Positions 32,481-43,737 of a DNA stretch of 64,000 nucleotides are shown piece by piece. The stretch comes from Carettochelys insculpta. Its lineage: Eukaryota > Chordata > Testudines > Carettochelyidae. Position numbers and translations under genes: made by a program. The notes beneath the pieces were generated by a model. That model worked only from the letters and a program-made list of their open reading frames with translations, did not search any database and was not told the DNA's origin. The stretch is from assembly GCF_033958435.1 (NCBI RefSeq), contig NC_134138.1, forward strand, positions 9,312,001 to 9,376,000, given 5' to 3'. Each line of letters starts with the position of its first letter. Within the stretch, counting starts at the first letter, position 1.

Positions 32481-33035
32481 ATAGAATCATAGAATGACAG
32501 AACAGTAGAACTGGAAGGAACCTCAAAAGGTCATCAAGTCCAGTCCCCTGCCCTCTCTGCAGGAGCAAGAACCATCTATATCATCCTTTTTAGAGATTTA
32601 TCTAACCTGTTCTTGAATACCTCCAATAAGGGAGGTTCTACAACCACCCTGCGAAATTTATTCTAGTACTTCGCCATCCTGACAGTTAGGAATTTTTTTC
32701 CTAATCTCCAATCTAAGCCTTCCTTGCTGCAATTGAAGTCCATAGCTTTTTGTCCTATCATCAGAAGCTAAGGGGAATAATTGTTCTCCCACCTCCTTGC
32801 AAACAGCCTTTTAGGTACTTGAAAGCTGCTGCCATGTCCCCTCTCAGCCTTCTGTTTTTCAAACAAAACAAATCCAGTTCTTTTAATAGTCTCTCATTGG
32901 TCATATTTTCTAGACCTTTAATTATTTTAGTTGCTCTTCTCTGGACTCTCTCCAATTTCTCCACAACTTTCCTGAAATGTGGGGCCCAGAAGTGGACAAG
33001 GAACTCCAGCCGAGGCCTAATCAGTGCAGAGTACA
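32481..33035 (-). mobile_element. CR1 LINE 3' part, minus strand
   Basis: The plus strand begins CATAGAATCATAGAATGAC (complement of the ATTCTATG tail), then CTGGAAGGAACCTCAAAAGG, CAAGTCCAGTCCCCTGCC, GTTCTTGAATACCTCCAA and the complement of the ORF2 C-terminus up to about 33035. It belongs to the same tail class as the 17 kb copy and is more diverged. Confidence 0.85.
32761..32964 (-). pseudogene. CR1 ORF2 C-terminal remnant (67 codons open)
   Basis: MEKLERVQRRATKIIKGLEN at residues 1-20, then LDLFCLKNRRLRGDM and AFKYLKGCLQGGG, the conserved distal blocks of CR1 ORF2. A stop follows after IIPLSF. The frame is broken on both sides; the start codon is simply the first internal methionine. Only a short shard of the protein remains, with no catalytic residues. 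Confidence 0.8.
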
Positions 33036-33039
33036 GCAG

Positions 33040-33550
33040 AAGACTTGCTCACAATATTCTGTCTACACCACATCTATAGGTATGCTGTGCCCTGCTAAGA
33101 AGGAGGATGCAGAATCCTCCCAGCTCTTTCCTTGTTTGCTGGGAAAGAGGGGACCCCAACCCACCTTCTCTGCAAGGCTCCTGGTCCCAGGCCCTTAAAA
33201 ATACTATAACAGATTCCTTTTAATTGCTGCATTTTCCTGGGACCCTGTTCCTCTCAGAGTACAAGGGTTTAAGTAAGTAACAAGTATTCCTCTCTCCCCA
33301 TATCTCCTCAGGCCCTGTGTATAGAGCACCCAAAACTCTTAAAGGTCATGCCATGTGATGGGTGGGGGAGGGCTGACCAGTAGGCATTATGGATCAAAAC
33401 AGCCCTTTATGCTTGCCCCTAAAACATTAATTATAGCAGGTTTTTAGAATGAGTTGGGATATTTCCCTTCCCAGTATGATCTTTTGCCTTCAAAAATCAC
33501 CACCAACATTAATGTATTACTCTGGGCTGTGCTGCCTAGAGGGTACCACT
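33040..33550. other. Intergenic sequence
   Basis: No recognised feature. Confidence 0.4.
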
Positions 33551-33554
33551 ATGG

Positions 33555-33665
33555 GCCTGTCATCAGGAGACTTGTATTTCATTCCCAGCTCTGGCCTGCT
33601 GAGTGTCTGTGCCTCGGTTTCCCTCTCTGTAAAATGGGGATAACAATAGTGACCTCCTTTGTACC
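33555..33665 (+). mobile_element. MIR-type SINE
   Basis: GGAGACTTGTATTTCATTCC, CAGCTCTGGCCTGCTGAGTG and GTGCCTCGGTTTCCC, with CTCTGTAAAATGGGGATAAC, follow the MIR consensus order. It is the clearest MIR copy along with 36.2 kb. Confidence 0.8.
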
Positions 33666-33669
33666 AGCC

Positions 33670-34730
33670 TTTTTCATCAACAGGTCATAAGATCCTGGTG
33701 TTATTAATAATTTTAGTACTTTGGACCAGTCTGGCTGAGCATCACACGCAACAGAACCAGAAGCAGCAAGGGACAAAACTTTATTTTTATATAAACTTAT
33801 ATAACCTTTTGGGGGTCCTGGGACTGGCCTATGTTTTAGCTGGGTTCCCATTGTTCTTTGGGGCCTCTCTGCACTACAATAGCTCTAAGAATCATATGGA
33901 CTTTGCCCAAACTAATTTGGAGTCTTTCAGATTTATAAATATTAGTTCTTCGGTTTTGGCCAGAAGACAAATATTTTCAGCTGAGATTTCCCTCTTTTCA
34001 CAGCCTCCAAGAGGGACATCTGAAAACAAAGGAAGGGGAGGGCCTCTGAATGCTGTTTACAAAGATCAGTCTGGGAATGTCCTATTGTTCCTCTCACACC
34101 ATACAGACTTTCTCCCCTGCTCGGCTCCTAACCTCTGACATGTTCAGACAAGAACATCAATTTGAGGGTTTGTGCAAATTTCTGGTTATTTTCATGAGCT
34201 CTTTCAGAAAGCTCAAACGCTGCACCCATCCGGCACTTGTGGTAGGCCATAAATATAATCAGATCTAAGCAAAACCAATTCCTGGGCCATCTCCAAGCCT
34301 GAAACCATGACTGGATTTCCCTGCTCAGGCTACACTGGACTGCCCAGACACTGATCATCAGGCAAAGTGGCTCCAAAGCAGGTTTTTGCTCAGCCATCAA
34401 TATTACCGTGATGTGGAAAAGCCCAGCTGAGAACCAGATCTTGTATAGCGGGGTGCTGTACACGCATAGTGTAAGAGACAGGCACAGCAGCCAACAGGAG
34501 AGGGGCAAAAGCTGCAGTTGCCCCAGAGCTCCAAGCCCTTTTAAAGCATCACCTGAGCCCCAGGCTATCTTGGTGGCACTGGGGCTGGCTAGGGGAAGCA
34601 TGGGTCAGTTCAGGCAGGGTTGAAGGCTGGCTGCTCCTTGCCCTGCTCCTGATGGCCAAGGCCCCACTCAGGGCTTGTCAGAGTCTGTAACCAGCCGTAG
34701 AGCCAGCTCCAGGCCCAAGACAAAACAGAA
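33670..34730. other. Intergenic sequence
   Basis: No gene recognised. Two frames of 157-159 codons occur on opposite strands (33659-34138 plus, 34128-34601 minus), but neither shows motifs, domain patterns or splice context. Confidence 0.35.
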
Positions 34731-34733
34731 AGT

Positions 34734-34752
34734 GCAAGCAAGCAAGCAAGCA
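34734..34752. repeat. (AAGC)n short microsatellite
   Basis: Four AGCA/AAGC tetramers in tandem. Confidence 0.7.
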
Positions 34753-34774
34753 CCTTAGCACTGTTTTCAGAGGG

Positions 34775-34884
34775 GACAGATTAAGAGATTGGCTCAAGGT
34801 GACACAGAAAGCCAGTAGCGATGCCAAGAATTCAGAGACAGATTCACAGCTTCCAAGACCAGAAGTGACTGTTGTGACCCTAAC
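34775..34884 (-). mobile_element. MIR and old LINE fragments
   Basis: AGATTAAGAGATTGGCTCAAGG and GACACAGAAAGCC resemble the complement of the MIR core. The adjacent ACAGCTTCCAAGACCAGAAG and TGACTGTTGTGACC resemble the complement of an old reptile CR1-type end. Both are short and diverged. Confidence 0.35.
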
Positions 34885-34886
34885 AG

Positions 34887-35075
34887 GGGAGGGATAGCTC
34901 AGTGGTTTGAATATTGGCCTGCTAAACACCAGTGTTGTGAGCCCAGTCATTGAAGGGGCCAGTTAAAAATCTGGGGCAAATAGAGTCAGGGAAAGAGGTG
35001 GTAGGTGGTCCTGGCAAGAGGGAAGGGGACAGGACTCAATGACCTCCTGAGGTACCTTTGAGCTGTATGAGATGT
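34887..35075 (+). mobile_element. tRNA-derived (Cry-type) turtle SINE
   Basis: The head GGGATAGCTCAGTGGTTTG is a tRNA A-box region. TGTTGTGAGCCCAGTC lies at B-box position, and the tail GGACTCAATGACCTCCTGAGG is of CR1 type. This architecture is that of the tRNA(Lys)-related SINEs known from cryptodiran turtles. The terminal simple repeat is degenerate. Confidence 0.8.
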
Positions 35076-35079
35076 GTAC

Positions 35080-35810
35080 CTCCATTTATTATTATATCCT
35101 CTACTCTGACCTCTTGCCTAGCACAGGACAACTGAATGCAGAACGCCCAGGTCTGAGAAGAGAGCCTTACTCACAATACATTCCACCTCTGATATCTCCA
35201 GTTTAAGGCAGACTGACTGTACTATGCAAGTGATCTGAACCATGTCTTGCCACTTGACACCAAGATAAACTGTATAAGCCCCCTTCTGCAGTGCCCTTCC
35301 AGTCTCTACTGCCAAGGAGTTTTAAAAAGAGAGTTACTCTTCAAAAAGGACACCCCCGTGTCAGTATAGCGTGTGTTCCATGAAGGCAGCAAGGCCCCAT
35401 TTGGGAAACTTAGCTGAACAGCCTCATTAATTCACCACCTCACTGCTGCCATTTGCACCAGAAAGACTGATTTCCCCTCCACACCCCATCTACAAACAAC
35501 ATCCAAGGCAAATTATACTGTCTGCTCCCTAATCAGCTGCAACTTCAAAAAGCCTAGCACAAAAATAAAGCCCTAGGGAGCCTTTACAATAGCCAGCATT
35601 AAATGGGAACAAACAGGGTGTTTGGGTTGTGACTGAAGGGGGGGGAGATTTGCGTTTTAATAACTCACTCCTGCGAGAGTCATGCCCGCGCGTCATGCTG
35701 CTTGCGTTTTGCAAGTCTCACTTAGAGAAGAATTCCTTCCTTATGTGGTAATTCATCTACTTCTGGAGTGGAATGTAGCAGCTGTTAAGCACTAGCTACT
35801 AGTAATTATA
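35080..35810. other. Intergenic sequence
   Basis: No recognised feature; a short poly-G run lies at about 35639. Confidence 0.4.
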
Positions 35811-35814
35811 ACTA

Positions 35815-36139
35815 CAGGTTGAACCTCTCTAATCTGAAACTCTCTAATCCGGCAACATCCATAATCCGGCATGATTTTAGTTATCCCAATGGCCACTCAT
35901 CATGGATGTGGCCAAGTTTCCTGTGGTCCCATAGAGTTTATTTACATCCCCCAGTCCTGGCTCTCAGCGTTCTGTACTGTTCTTTAGCTGTAATTTACCC
36001 CTAAATGTCTTCTAAGAGCCCAGTTAGCAGTGGAAGTGTTGGTAATGTGCTAAACAATATTGACCTCCTGTGATCCGGCAAATACTCTCACTTGGCATGT
36101 CTCAGGTCCTGGGGTGCCAGATGACAGAGGTTCAACCTG
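35815..36139. mobile_element. Tigger/pogo-like non-autonomous element, copy 2
   Basis: This is the best copy. CAGGTTGAACCTCTCTAATC starts it and GACAGAGGTTCAACCTG ends it, inverted. TA flanks both sides (35813-35814 and 36140-36141). It contains TAATCCGGCATGATTTTAG and TTTACCCCTAAATGTC as in the other two copies. It is 325 bp with no open frame. Confidence 0.85.
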
Positions 36140-36204
36140 TAATAATAATTTGCACTCATCTAGAACCTTCCTACTGTTGCTGCTTGAGCCCCCACAAAGT
36201 CCAG

Positions 36205-36335
36205 TGAATCACAGCAGGTTAGGCTTCAGGATGCATGGGTTCTGTTCCCAGCTCTGCCCCTGGATGACCTTGGGAAACTTACTTTGCCTCAGTTTCCCCT
36301 TCTGTGAAATAGGGATAATGTCACTGACACCTGTG
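36205..36335 (+). mobile_element. MIR-type SINE
   Basis: GGTTCTGTTCCCAGCTCTGCC, GATGACCTTGGGAAACTTAC, TTTGCCTCAGTTTCCCC and TCTGTGAAATAGGGATAATG match MIR in order. Confidence 0.8.
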
Positions 36336-36399
36336 AAATATTCACATAATTCTTGTCCAGGATAGATTTGAGAGCTCGTTATTAGTTATACTTTAGCAA

Positions 36400-36545
36400 G
36401 TGTCTTGCCTCACTCTTTCCCGCTTCATCTTTGCCTGTCTTACAAGTTTGGATCATGAGATGTTTGGGGCAGGGATTGTCTCTCACAGTTTATAGCACTT
36501 CACACAATAGGGTAGCACCACTATGGATCGCTGCAATAGACGTGA
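36400..36545 (-). mobile_element. Old dispersed repeat fragment ('ggggcagggattgtctc')
   Basis: GTTTGGGGCAGGGATTGTCTC and TAGCACTTCACACAATAGGG are the complement of the block CCCCATTGTGCTACACAGTG with AAAAAGACAGTC found at 56.75 kb and 55.37 kb. These are one old repeat family in opposite orientations. I cannot name it with certainty. Confidence 0.45.
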
Positions 36546-36619
36546 TCTGAAACATTTAACTGAGAGTCTAAATGTGCTTTAGAGACATTAGAGTCTTACC
36601 CTTGGGAGGTAACTTTTGA

Positions 36620-36745
36620 AACCCCTATTTCGTAACAGACAGAGAGAAGCTAAGTGACTTTCCAAAGGCCATACAGGGAAGCTTGTACCAGAGCTGGGAA
36701 GATCAGACTCTGCTTTTGAGTCTATGGTTTGCCACTAGTCAATAC
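36620..36745 (-). mobile_element. MIR-type SINE, minus strand
   Basis: CAGACAGAGAGAAGCTAAGTG, ACTTTCCAAAGGCCATACAGG and CAGAGCTGGGAAG correspond to the complement of the MIR core. Confidence 0.6.
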
Positions 36746-36749
36746 TTCC

Positions 36750-37670
36750 TTCCACGTAACAGTTTTACGACAGAACATGAAGCAAAATATAGTATCCAAC
36801 TGGAACTGCTGGAAGAATTTTAGAGTAGGAGAATGCAGTGACCCCAGTTAGAACTGGGTCACATGCCATGGTCAATACAGCTGCTCTCTCACCAAATACC
36901 TTGGGACCTTTGACAAGACGAGAGGTCTAAAGCCAACACATCTCTAGCAGTGCAACACACACTGCTCCGTGCATTGGCCAGTGCTGGCTCTGAGAATGAG
37001 GAGTTACATCTGCTGTAACACAAACACAATTTTCCTGGGTTACCCTGGAGTTTTCCCTGGATGGCTCATCCAAGGTCTAAAAGCAGAGCTCCTCTCAGCT
37101 TGCAAGTCCCAAGCTCTGACTCTGAGGTGGAATGTCTGCAGGGTTCCATATGCCCAGTGAGTTAAGTCCATGACTGGGCTGCAGGCCAATAATAATCACA
37201 GGCTACTTAGACCTGGCGCTCCCAGCTGATCTTGTATGCTCTCAAGGCCTCTGAGCTAGCTGCAGGCTCCTGTCTAGTCTGCTGCAACCTGCAATGAGAC
37301 CTTAACTCCAAGGCATGACATCCATCAAGACAGCACTTCAAGAAGGCCAGAAGTGCTCTGGCATGCCAGGTGAGGACTGTATCTCTTTGCAAGTGCTTGT
37401 GCGTCTAATCAGCCCAGCCTAGCAAATCACCAACATTAGCTGCCTCATCTGCCTCCGACACCTGTTGAATTATCACTCCCATTATTGTGCTGCATTAGAC
37501 TGACAGGAAACCACCTGCCTATCGTTTACCTCCCTCCTCCTTCCCTCTCCTTGATTTTCATTCCTGCTGCTCTGGCACAAAGCACAGAGATCATTGCAGG
37601 CCCTATTAGGCCAGGGCCATAAAGCGCAACTGGTGGGTGCTTCCAACTTACAGCCATGTCTTTCTGTGGG
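36750..37670. other. Intergenic sequence
   Basis: No recognised feature. Confidence 0.4.
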
Positions 37671-37677
37671 GAAGGCC

Positions 37678-37874
37678 CAGGGTTCCCTGTAAACTGAGCC
37701 CTTGGGTGGCCACCCAGTAGAGATTCAGGTGCCACCCAGCTGATGAGCAGAGCACCCACAGCCATTCAGAGGAGGCAGCGTGTGTTTATCTTAGTGGTGC
37801 ATCCACCCATGCCTCAGGGCCCATAACAAACTTTATTCCACACATGGATGGAAAAAAAATTAGGGGGAACCCTG
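37678..37874. mobile_element. 197-bp hAT-like MITE ('CAGGGTTCCC')
   Basis: CAGGGTTCCCTGTAA and TTAGGGGGAACCCTG are inverted ends. Flanking octamers GGAAGGCC and GGAGGGTC match at 6 of 8 positions. The interior shares GGTGCATCCACCCATGCC and TTTATTCCACACATGGATGG with the 46.3 kb copy and, in reverse, with 61.0 kb. Confidence 0.7.
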
Positions 37875-37879
37875 GGAGG

Positions 37880-39485
37880 GTCTTAGAGACTCTGTGGTCC
37901 TCTCCCAGCTAGAAGCTGGCATCTCAGCTTACTCCTCAGCATCACAGTGTCCAGTAACCTGTCTAGTGCTACTGGTCAGGGGCAGACAACCTGCAAATGC
38001 AGATTCCTAATTTGCACGAAACCTGCATTCTGCAAGGTGTGGACAGGGAGGTCCAGGAAAGGATCAGAGCTGATGCTGGGGAGTCCACCAGCTGTTAGGC
38101 CCCAAAACCTGGGGAGAAGCAGTTGCTCCAAGTGTGCACGGGTAAGACATAGCTAATAGAGGTGGAACATCCCTTCTCACAGCCCCTGCACATGCCCCCT
38201 GAGCCAAGCCATGCTTGCTAGTCTTGCAATGAACAAGGAGAACGTGGACCTCAGCAGAGGAGTTTGGGAGAGAGATGCAGGGTGTAAGATGATTTCCAGC
38301 CCCACATATGGAAGGGACTTGCCCATCACAGGTGAAACATTATGTAATCAGGCAGGGTGCATTAACGTGGTATACCAAGGACTCAGAAGCCGGTGTTAAT
38401 GGCCACTGTGAAGGGCAGGGTTAGCCTAAGAACCTAGATGGATGGACAGATATGTGCAGACCCATAGACTCTTCCACATAGGCAGGTCTTACAGAAGACA
38501 TGACACAACAAGCAGCCATTGGGGTTTAGCTCTAATGCAGAGTGAGCAGAATCTGCGTTACGAGGGACAGGCTGGGCTGGGCTGTCTTGTAAGGTCATAC
38601 AAAATCCACCCAAAATCACATGGAGCTCTCAGGAGCCATTCCTCCCAGATGCACTGTTCTGCAGCTTTATGAGGAAGGATGAAGATGGGCATCTAAGTGA
38701 CAACCCACCAGACTTCTCTCCTGCTAATAGTCAATAGGCCTCACAAATCAAAGCCTGCAGCTGGCAAAAGATGCTCAGGCAATTGTAATGGAAAACTTGC
38801 AATGGACCTAGTGGCTTATCAGTCCGACAAAGGTCCATCTGGCTGGGAAGCTCAGCATGGCAGTTGCATCCAAGCAGGACACTTAGTTCAAAGAGTCCAT
38901 GTCACTCCTTACCAGGACCAGAGCTCTCATGGTGTAGGGCCTGGGGCTGTGGAGCAGCTTGGGCCAGGACTCTGAATGTGTCCAGGCTGGATACAAAAGC
39001 TACTTCTTCCCACCCCCCACTATTCTCCACCAGGATGAGCTGAGTCAGTATGACCGACCGAGCATGCAGAACAGAGCTATTTGGAAACATGGGAACAGGT
39101 ATCAACACGAATAATCCTTAATATTCATCTCCTTATGTTTCTACATTCAAAGGGTGCAACCTGTTCTGGTGGGGAGCCAGAAACATAGCCCATTCCATGC
39201 ATTCAAATCCAGCTACTACGGTGAGGGATGCTTTAAAGATCTACGCTGCAACAATCACCACCTCACTTCTAGAAGTCCTTCCTGATATTTTAGCCTTCCT
39301 TTTTATTTTGATTAATTAAATCCTCAGACATTGCGTTGGGATTTCCCATAACCCCCTACAGAGACTGTCTCCTGCTGTCCCCCTCCACATGTCAAACCAT
39401 GAACATCTGTTCTGCCAAGAGCAGAAATGTCTTGATTTTAAGAACTGGAAATTCTTTACGGTCTTTTCAAATACCGCAAAAATGC
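37880..39485. other. Intergenic sequence
   Basis: No gene, RNA gene or repeat recognised. Confidence 0.4.
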
Positions 39486-39489
39486 TCCT

Positions 39490-39566
39490 ATATATATAGA
39501 TATAGATATAGATATAGATATATAAAACCTATATATGCTCATATATATATATATATATATATATAA
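39490..39566. repeat. Compound (TAGATA)n / (TA)n microsatellite
   Basis: TATAGATATAGATATAGATA, an ATATAAAACCTATATATGC bridge and then about 12 TA dinucleotides. The periodic frame reading YRYRYRYR is an artefact of this. Confidence 0.9.
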
Positions 39567-39569
39567 ATT

Positions 39570-40250
39570 GTCTTTAGCTATTAAGATGTTCTGGACACAG
39601 ATTATCTGTCTGTGCTCAATATTTATAACTCTTCATCTGCCTGGAAATTGGAACTTCAAGCACTTTGATAAATGGATGGGAAGGTTTGCCTAGTTTCACT
39701 GAAGTGCCTCTGCACCCATCTTCTCTGCTGAGATGTAGCCTGCAACTTCCTGCAGCAGCATTTCTCAGGGACTCCCTGGGGAGATCTTTCTGTTGCCTAT
39801 GGCAACGACACCTGGGAAGGTGGGAGGTGATGCGCCACAGCTGCATCGTTGTGGACTGCACTGTCACACATGGGGATCATTCCTGGAAACATCAGCACAA
39901 GCTCCTTCTCTTGTAGTTAAAAGAGTAACTCTAACAGCTGTAAGGAGCGGGCTTTTATCCCAATTGTGGGCAGCCACAAGGATATATGAACAAGCTACTA
40001 ATTGCCTTTGTCAGAGCTGCCTATCACCTCAAGTCCGTGTTGTGTCAAGGTGCTGGCTCTATCTATGTAAGCAGCAATTGGTCCAGCACTTCAGTTCATC
40101 CCCAGAGAATCTGGAGACTCATAAGGCGGTAGTCACTCTTCCAAGAAGGCTGCCTCAGTTACTTGTTGCATCATATCTACTTCCAAAGCATACAAGAGAC
40201 TCCTTTCCGGTGGCAGGTGCATGTCCCCAGCATGCAGAGGAGGCCTATGA
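39570..40250. other. Intergenic sequence
   Basis: A 155-codon plus frame (39793-40260) has no recognisable domains, and the CR1 begins inside its end. Treated as non-coding. Confidence 0.35.
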
Positions 40251-40254
40251 GGGG

Positions 40255-41040
40255 CAGTAGGTTAAAACAAATAAAATGAAGTATTTCTTCACACAGTCAA
40301 CCCTGTGGAACCCCTTGCCAGAGGATGTTGTGAAGGCCAAGTCTAACAGGGTTGAAAAAAGAGCTAGATAAATTCCTGGAGCATAGGTCCCTCGGTGGCT
40401 CTGTGTTATGGTGCCCCCGGTCCTGCTCGGGTCCCACACCTTTCCCTCTGAATGGAGGGTTTAGGCTGCCCACACCTCTGTTGTTCTGGCTGGCTGGTCA
40501 GTCTCTTTCCCTCCCCTAGTCAGAACCAGGGCTGTCAGCCTTGCTGGGGAAGGAAGCCCAGGTACGCTTCTCTCCTCAGCTGCCTTTACAAACACTTCGT
40601 GGACTCCGTATCTTTCTCATCTTCTTCTTATCTCCTCCACCACCTCGCTCACCCTCCCCACTTCACTGGGAGAGTTTTTAAACTCCTGCCAGCATACTTT
40701 GGGTCAGACCAGCTGGCTCTCATCCCCTGATTGCAGTGCTCTCACCTGCCTTGCTGCACTAGCTGCTTCCCTAGCTCAGGTTGCCCACCTGAAGTGCTTT
40801 CCCCCACTTCCTACCAGGGTCTGCTGGCCTGACCCTGTTCCAGCTATTAGCCAGGATGGGCAGATATGGTTTCCTGAGCGTCTGTTTGCCAAAAATTGGG
40901 AATGAGTGACTAGGGAGGGATCATTTTATGATTGCCTATTCTGTTCACCCACTCTGGGGCACCTGCCGTTGGCCACCGTCAGAAGACAGACCCTGGATCA
41001 GACGGACCTTTGGTGTGATGCAGTATGGCTGTTCTCATGT
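40255..41040 (+). mobile_element. CR1 LINE 3' end split by a 440-bp insertion
   Basis: The left part runs AGTATTTCTTCACACAGTC, CTTGCCAGAGGATGTTGTG and GGTCCCTCGGTGGCT. The right part resumes at CTATTAGCCAGGATGGGCAG and runs to GACGGACCTTTGGTGTG and CTGTTCTCATGTGA. Joined, they equal the 9.2 kb copy. The insertion is 40403-40842. Confidence 0.8.
40403..40842. mobile_element. 440-bp insertion in CR1, candidate solo LTR
   Basis: Flanked by GCTCT (40398-40402) and GCTAT (40843-40847), a 5-bp target duplication with one mismatch; the CR1 reads through once one copy is removed. The body starts (G)TGTTATGGTGCCCCC and ends CCCTGTTCCA, i.e. near TG...CA, has no inverted ends and no open frame of note. 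A length of about 440 bp with a 4-6 bp duplication fits a solo long terminal repeat, but no TATA box, poly(A) signal or internal retroviral sequence confirms it. Confidence 0.4.
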
Positions 41041-41044
41041 GACC

Positions 41045-42432
41045 TAACCTGGTGTCCCGCAATCTGACCTGGACTACACAATCCTGGAATGGCAGACTGA
41101 CTACCCTATCATGTTCCACCAGACATGCTGCCCCAGTTTGGTACATCAGAGGAACAACTCATGAGGACTTGGCCAAAATTCCCTCCCAGACCTTAATACA
41201 GAATTCATTTCAACACCTTTCAGAGGAGCTAGAATCCCTATAGTTATACATATCATCCCATACAGGCCCTAAAACAGAACTGTTAGCTCAGTATTTGTGC
41301 AATGTGATTATTCTCCACCCCACTTCCCTGCATCTCCGTATCCTGCCAGTGCCCCATGTCTTGCTACCCTGCGTAAGACACATGCAGAAATCAGAGTTCT
41401 CCAACATTCTCCCTTGTGTCTATAGCTATCACTGAATTCCATGAGGCTATTCCCTTCTTTCTGAGTGCAGACACTAAGAGTTTTCTATCAGCAATTAACC
41501 CCCAGTTCAGCTTGATCAGACTGATTTGATTGTAGAACAACATCTGAAAAGTAAAGATTAGCAGGGCAAGCTCTTTAACGCTCTAGGCATCGGTGCCGCT
41601 ACTTAAAATCAGATTTCTCTTCTCTTCCCCCGGGTGCTTGATTAGAGGTGTTTTCAAGCTTTCTTTTCGCATTTGCAGACACTTAAATGGGGTGACAGAG
41701 AAAAAAATGCATGGCTGCAAATGATAAGAGCTTGTATCTTGGGTATCTTTGGGACATCAGCATACTCTGGATAGCATTCTGTGTGCACTAATGCAAAGGT
41801 GAGGGAGTGCGGATCAGCATGGAATGGTGCAGTGGAATTAGCTGTGCACTTCAGGAATAGGTCAACATTCTTAAAAGGCACATGCTTGGTACAGAAATAG
41901 ACTCGAAGAGTCAGCTTAAGTGCATGCTGATTTATTCAAACCTTGCATGGCGGCAAAATCGGCTGCAATAAAATATCTGATTAAAGCAACATGACTGTAA
42001 ATCCAAGCAGCCCAAGGCGACATCTAATGAATAACTGACTTGTACAGCAAGCAAACAAACCTGTGCAGTAAATCAATCCATCAACTGGGCTTTCAACAGG
42101 AGCCCTCCTTTCGGAAGATAAACTGATCTGATGAGGGAAGAACACATGCAAGGAACCAATGGAGGTACCTTACAAAGTATGGACACTGTTGCTACATAAC
42201 AGAACCTGAAACTGACCCCTACCCCTGCATGAGACATCAGCAAGGAAGGGTATTTGCTATCAGCCAACGCATAGAGTTGCCTCAAATGATTACTGAGGAA
42301 GACTGGTTTCACCGTGAAAAGGGTTATGCAGGGCCAGACTAGAAGGTGGGGTGAAGCAACTAGCACATGGAGTGACATGCCCTGTCCTAGTGCCATTTGC
42401 CTTTGCTTTCATAATAAAGATACCAAGATGAC
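41045..42432. other. Intergenic sequence
   Basis: No recognised feature. Confidence 0.4.
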
Positions 42433-42435
42433 TCA

Positions 42436-42600
42436 GGGTATGTCTACATTATCTGGAAGATCAACCCGCTCAGGGTCAATCATCTGGGATTCAACCTTGC
42501 ATGCCACATGGAGATGCACAAAATCCAACGATCAGGGGTTGACAGCTGACCCCTGTACTCATTGATATCGCAGGGAGTAAGGGAGGTCTATGGGAGACAC
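42436..42600. mobile_element. MITE fragment, 'gatcaaccc' subfamily
   Basis: GGGTATGTCTACATTATCTGG is the usual left end. The interior has GATCAACCCGCTCAGGGTCAATC and GATCAGGGGTTGACAGCTGACC inverted words. The right end is lost. Confidence 0.5.
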
Positions 42601-42634
42601 TCTCAGTTGGAGCAATCACATGGAAGAATTCAGC

Positions 42635-42780
42635 AGCCATCCCCATTTTACAGAGAAAGACACTGAGGCACAAAGTGGCTAGAGACTAAATTAAGTGTCT
42701 ATTGATCTGGGCCACCTCATTTTTGGACTCCCAGTCAGCGACACTGATTTTTCGAGGTGCTGAGTACCTCCATTGACAAC
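42635..42780 (-). mobile_element. MIR-type SINE, minus strand
   Basis: ATCCCCATTTTACAGAGAAAG and ACACTGAGGCACAAAGTGGC are the complement of the MIR 'cctcagtttcc...tgtaaaatgggg' segment. The rest is diverged. Confidence 0.6.
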
Positions 42781-42784
42781 TGAT

Positions 42785-43730
42785 GTCAGTGGGACTGCAC
42801 CTCTCCTAAGCATCAGTCCCTATGATCCTCTTGAGATGGTATCCAAAGCTATCAGTTGATTTTGAAATTGTGGAGTTAAGTGAGCAACCTAACAGCCCCA
42901 GAAAGGCAATAGCACATGTGGAACTAGGATCCAGGTCTCTCAATTCTCCTGCCTGTGTTCTAATCAAGGAGTCCACGCTGCCTCCCATAGCAATGACATT
43001 TAAGGGGAGAAGCATGATAACTGTCTGTAAAATAAATATTTAACAAGTGATGCCATTGGGAGGGAAAGGACTCTCTCTTCAACAAAAGAAGCAAATTAAG
43101 GAGCCACAGGCAACAGCCACAAGCAGTGTCAAAACTGAGTTTATCTTGAAAAGGAGGATGAATTTCCAGTCAGCAAAGGACAATCTCAGAACAAAAGCAG
43201 AGATCAGATGAAGGCACAGAAGGGAGAAGTACATGGATGGGACTAACGCAATGCTTGACTCCGGTGTCTGAATTGGGTGACATGAGAGATGCCTTCCACC
43301 CCTAGCTTAACTTGTAAACATTTCAGAAAAATAGCTTGGCAACAATGTCTACCACTGCATGCCTACAGAGAGCAGAGCTATTGCCTTGTGATTCCGATGC
43401 TCACTTTTGCACAGTCTGTCTGATTGCTATATGATGGGTCGGTGAGAAAATTCCCTCCAAAATCAGATTGACCTTAGGGTTTTTAATCACCTTCTACTTC
43501 CACATCTGGGTGTGCATCTCTTGCTAGAATTCTCTAGGCATATCTCACTGTAGCATTTCCCTGCCATTGGGGGAATCTGTGGCTCATGATCTAGAGTCCT
43601 ACGGGCAGCAATATTTGGGTGTTATTTCAGTGGTCTGGTTTAGTGTACAAGTGCTGGCTGGGGCTGGCACCTTGTGGTATACAGGAGATCAAAGCAGATG
43701 CGCAGATCTTCCATTCTGGCCTTAAACCAC
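42785..43730. other. Intergenic sequence
   Basis: No recognised feature. Confidence 0.4.
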
Positions 43731-43737
43731 ATGATGA

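Noticed and set aside
33659..34601. Two frames of about 158 codons on opposite strands
   Set aside because: No recognisable residues patterns, signal peptide or exon boundaries. Chance open frames of this length are expected in 64 kb read in six frames.
39336..39566. Frame ending in Tyr-Arg/Tyr-Ile repeats
   Set aside because: Translation of the TAGATA/TA microsatellite.
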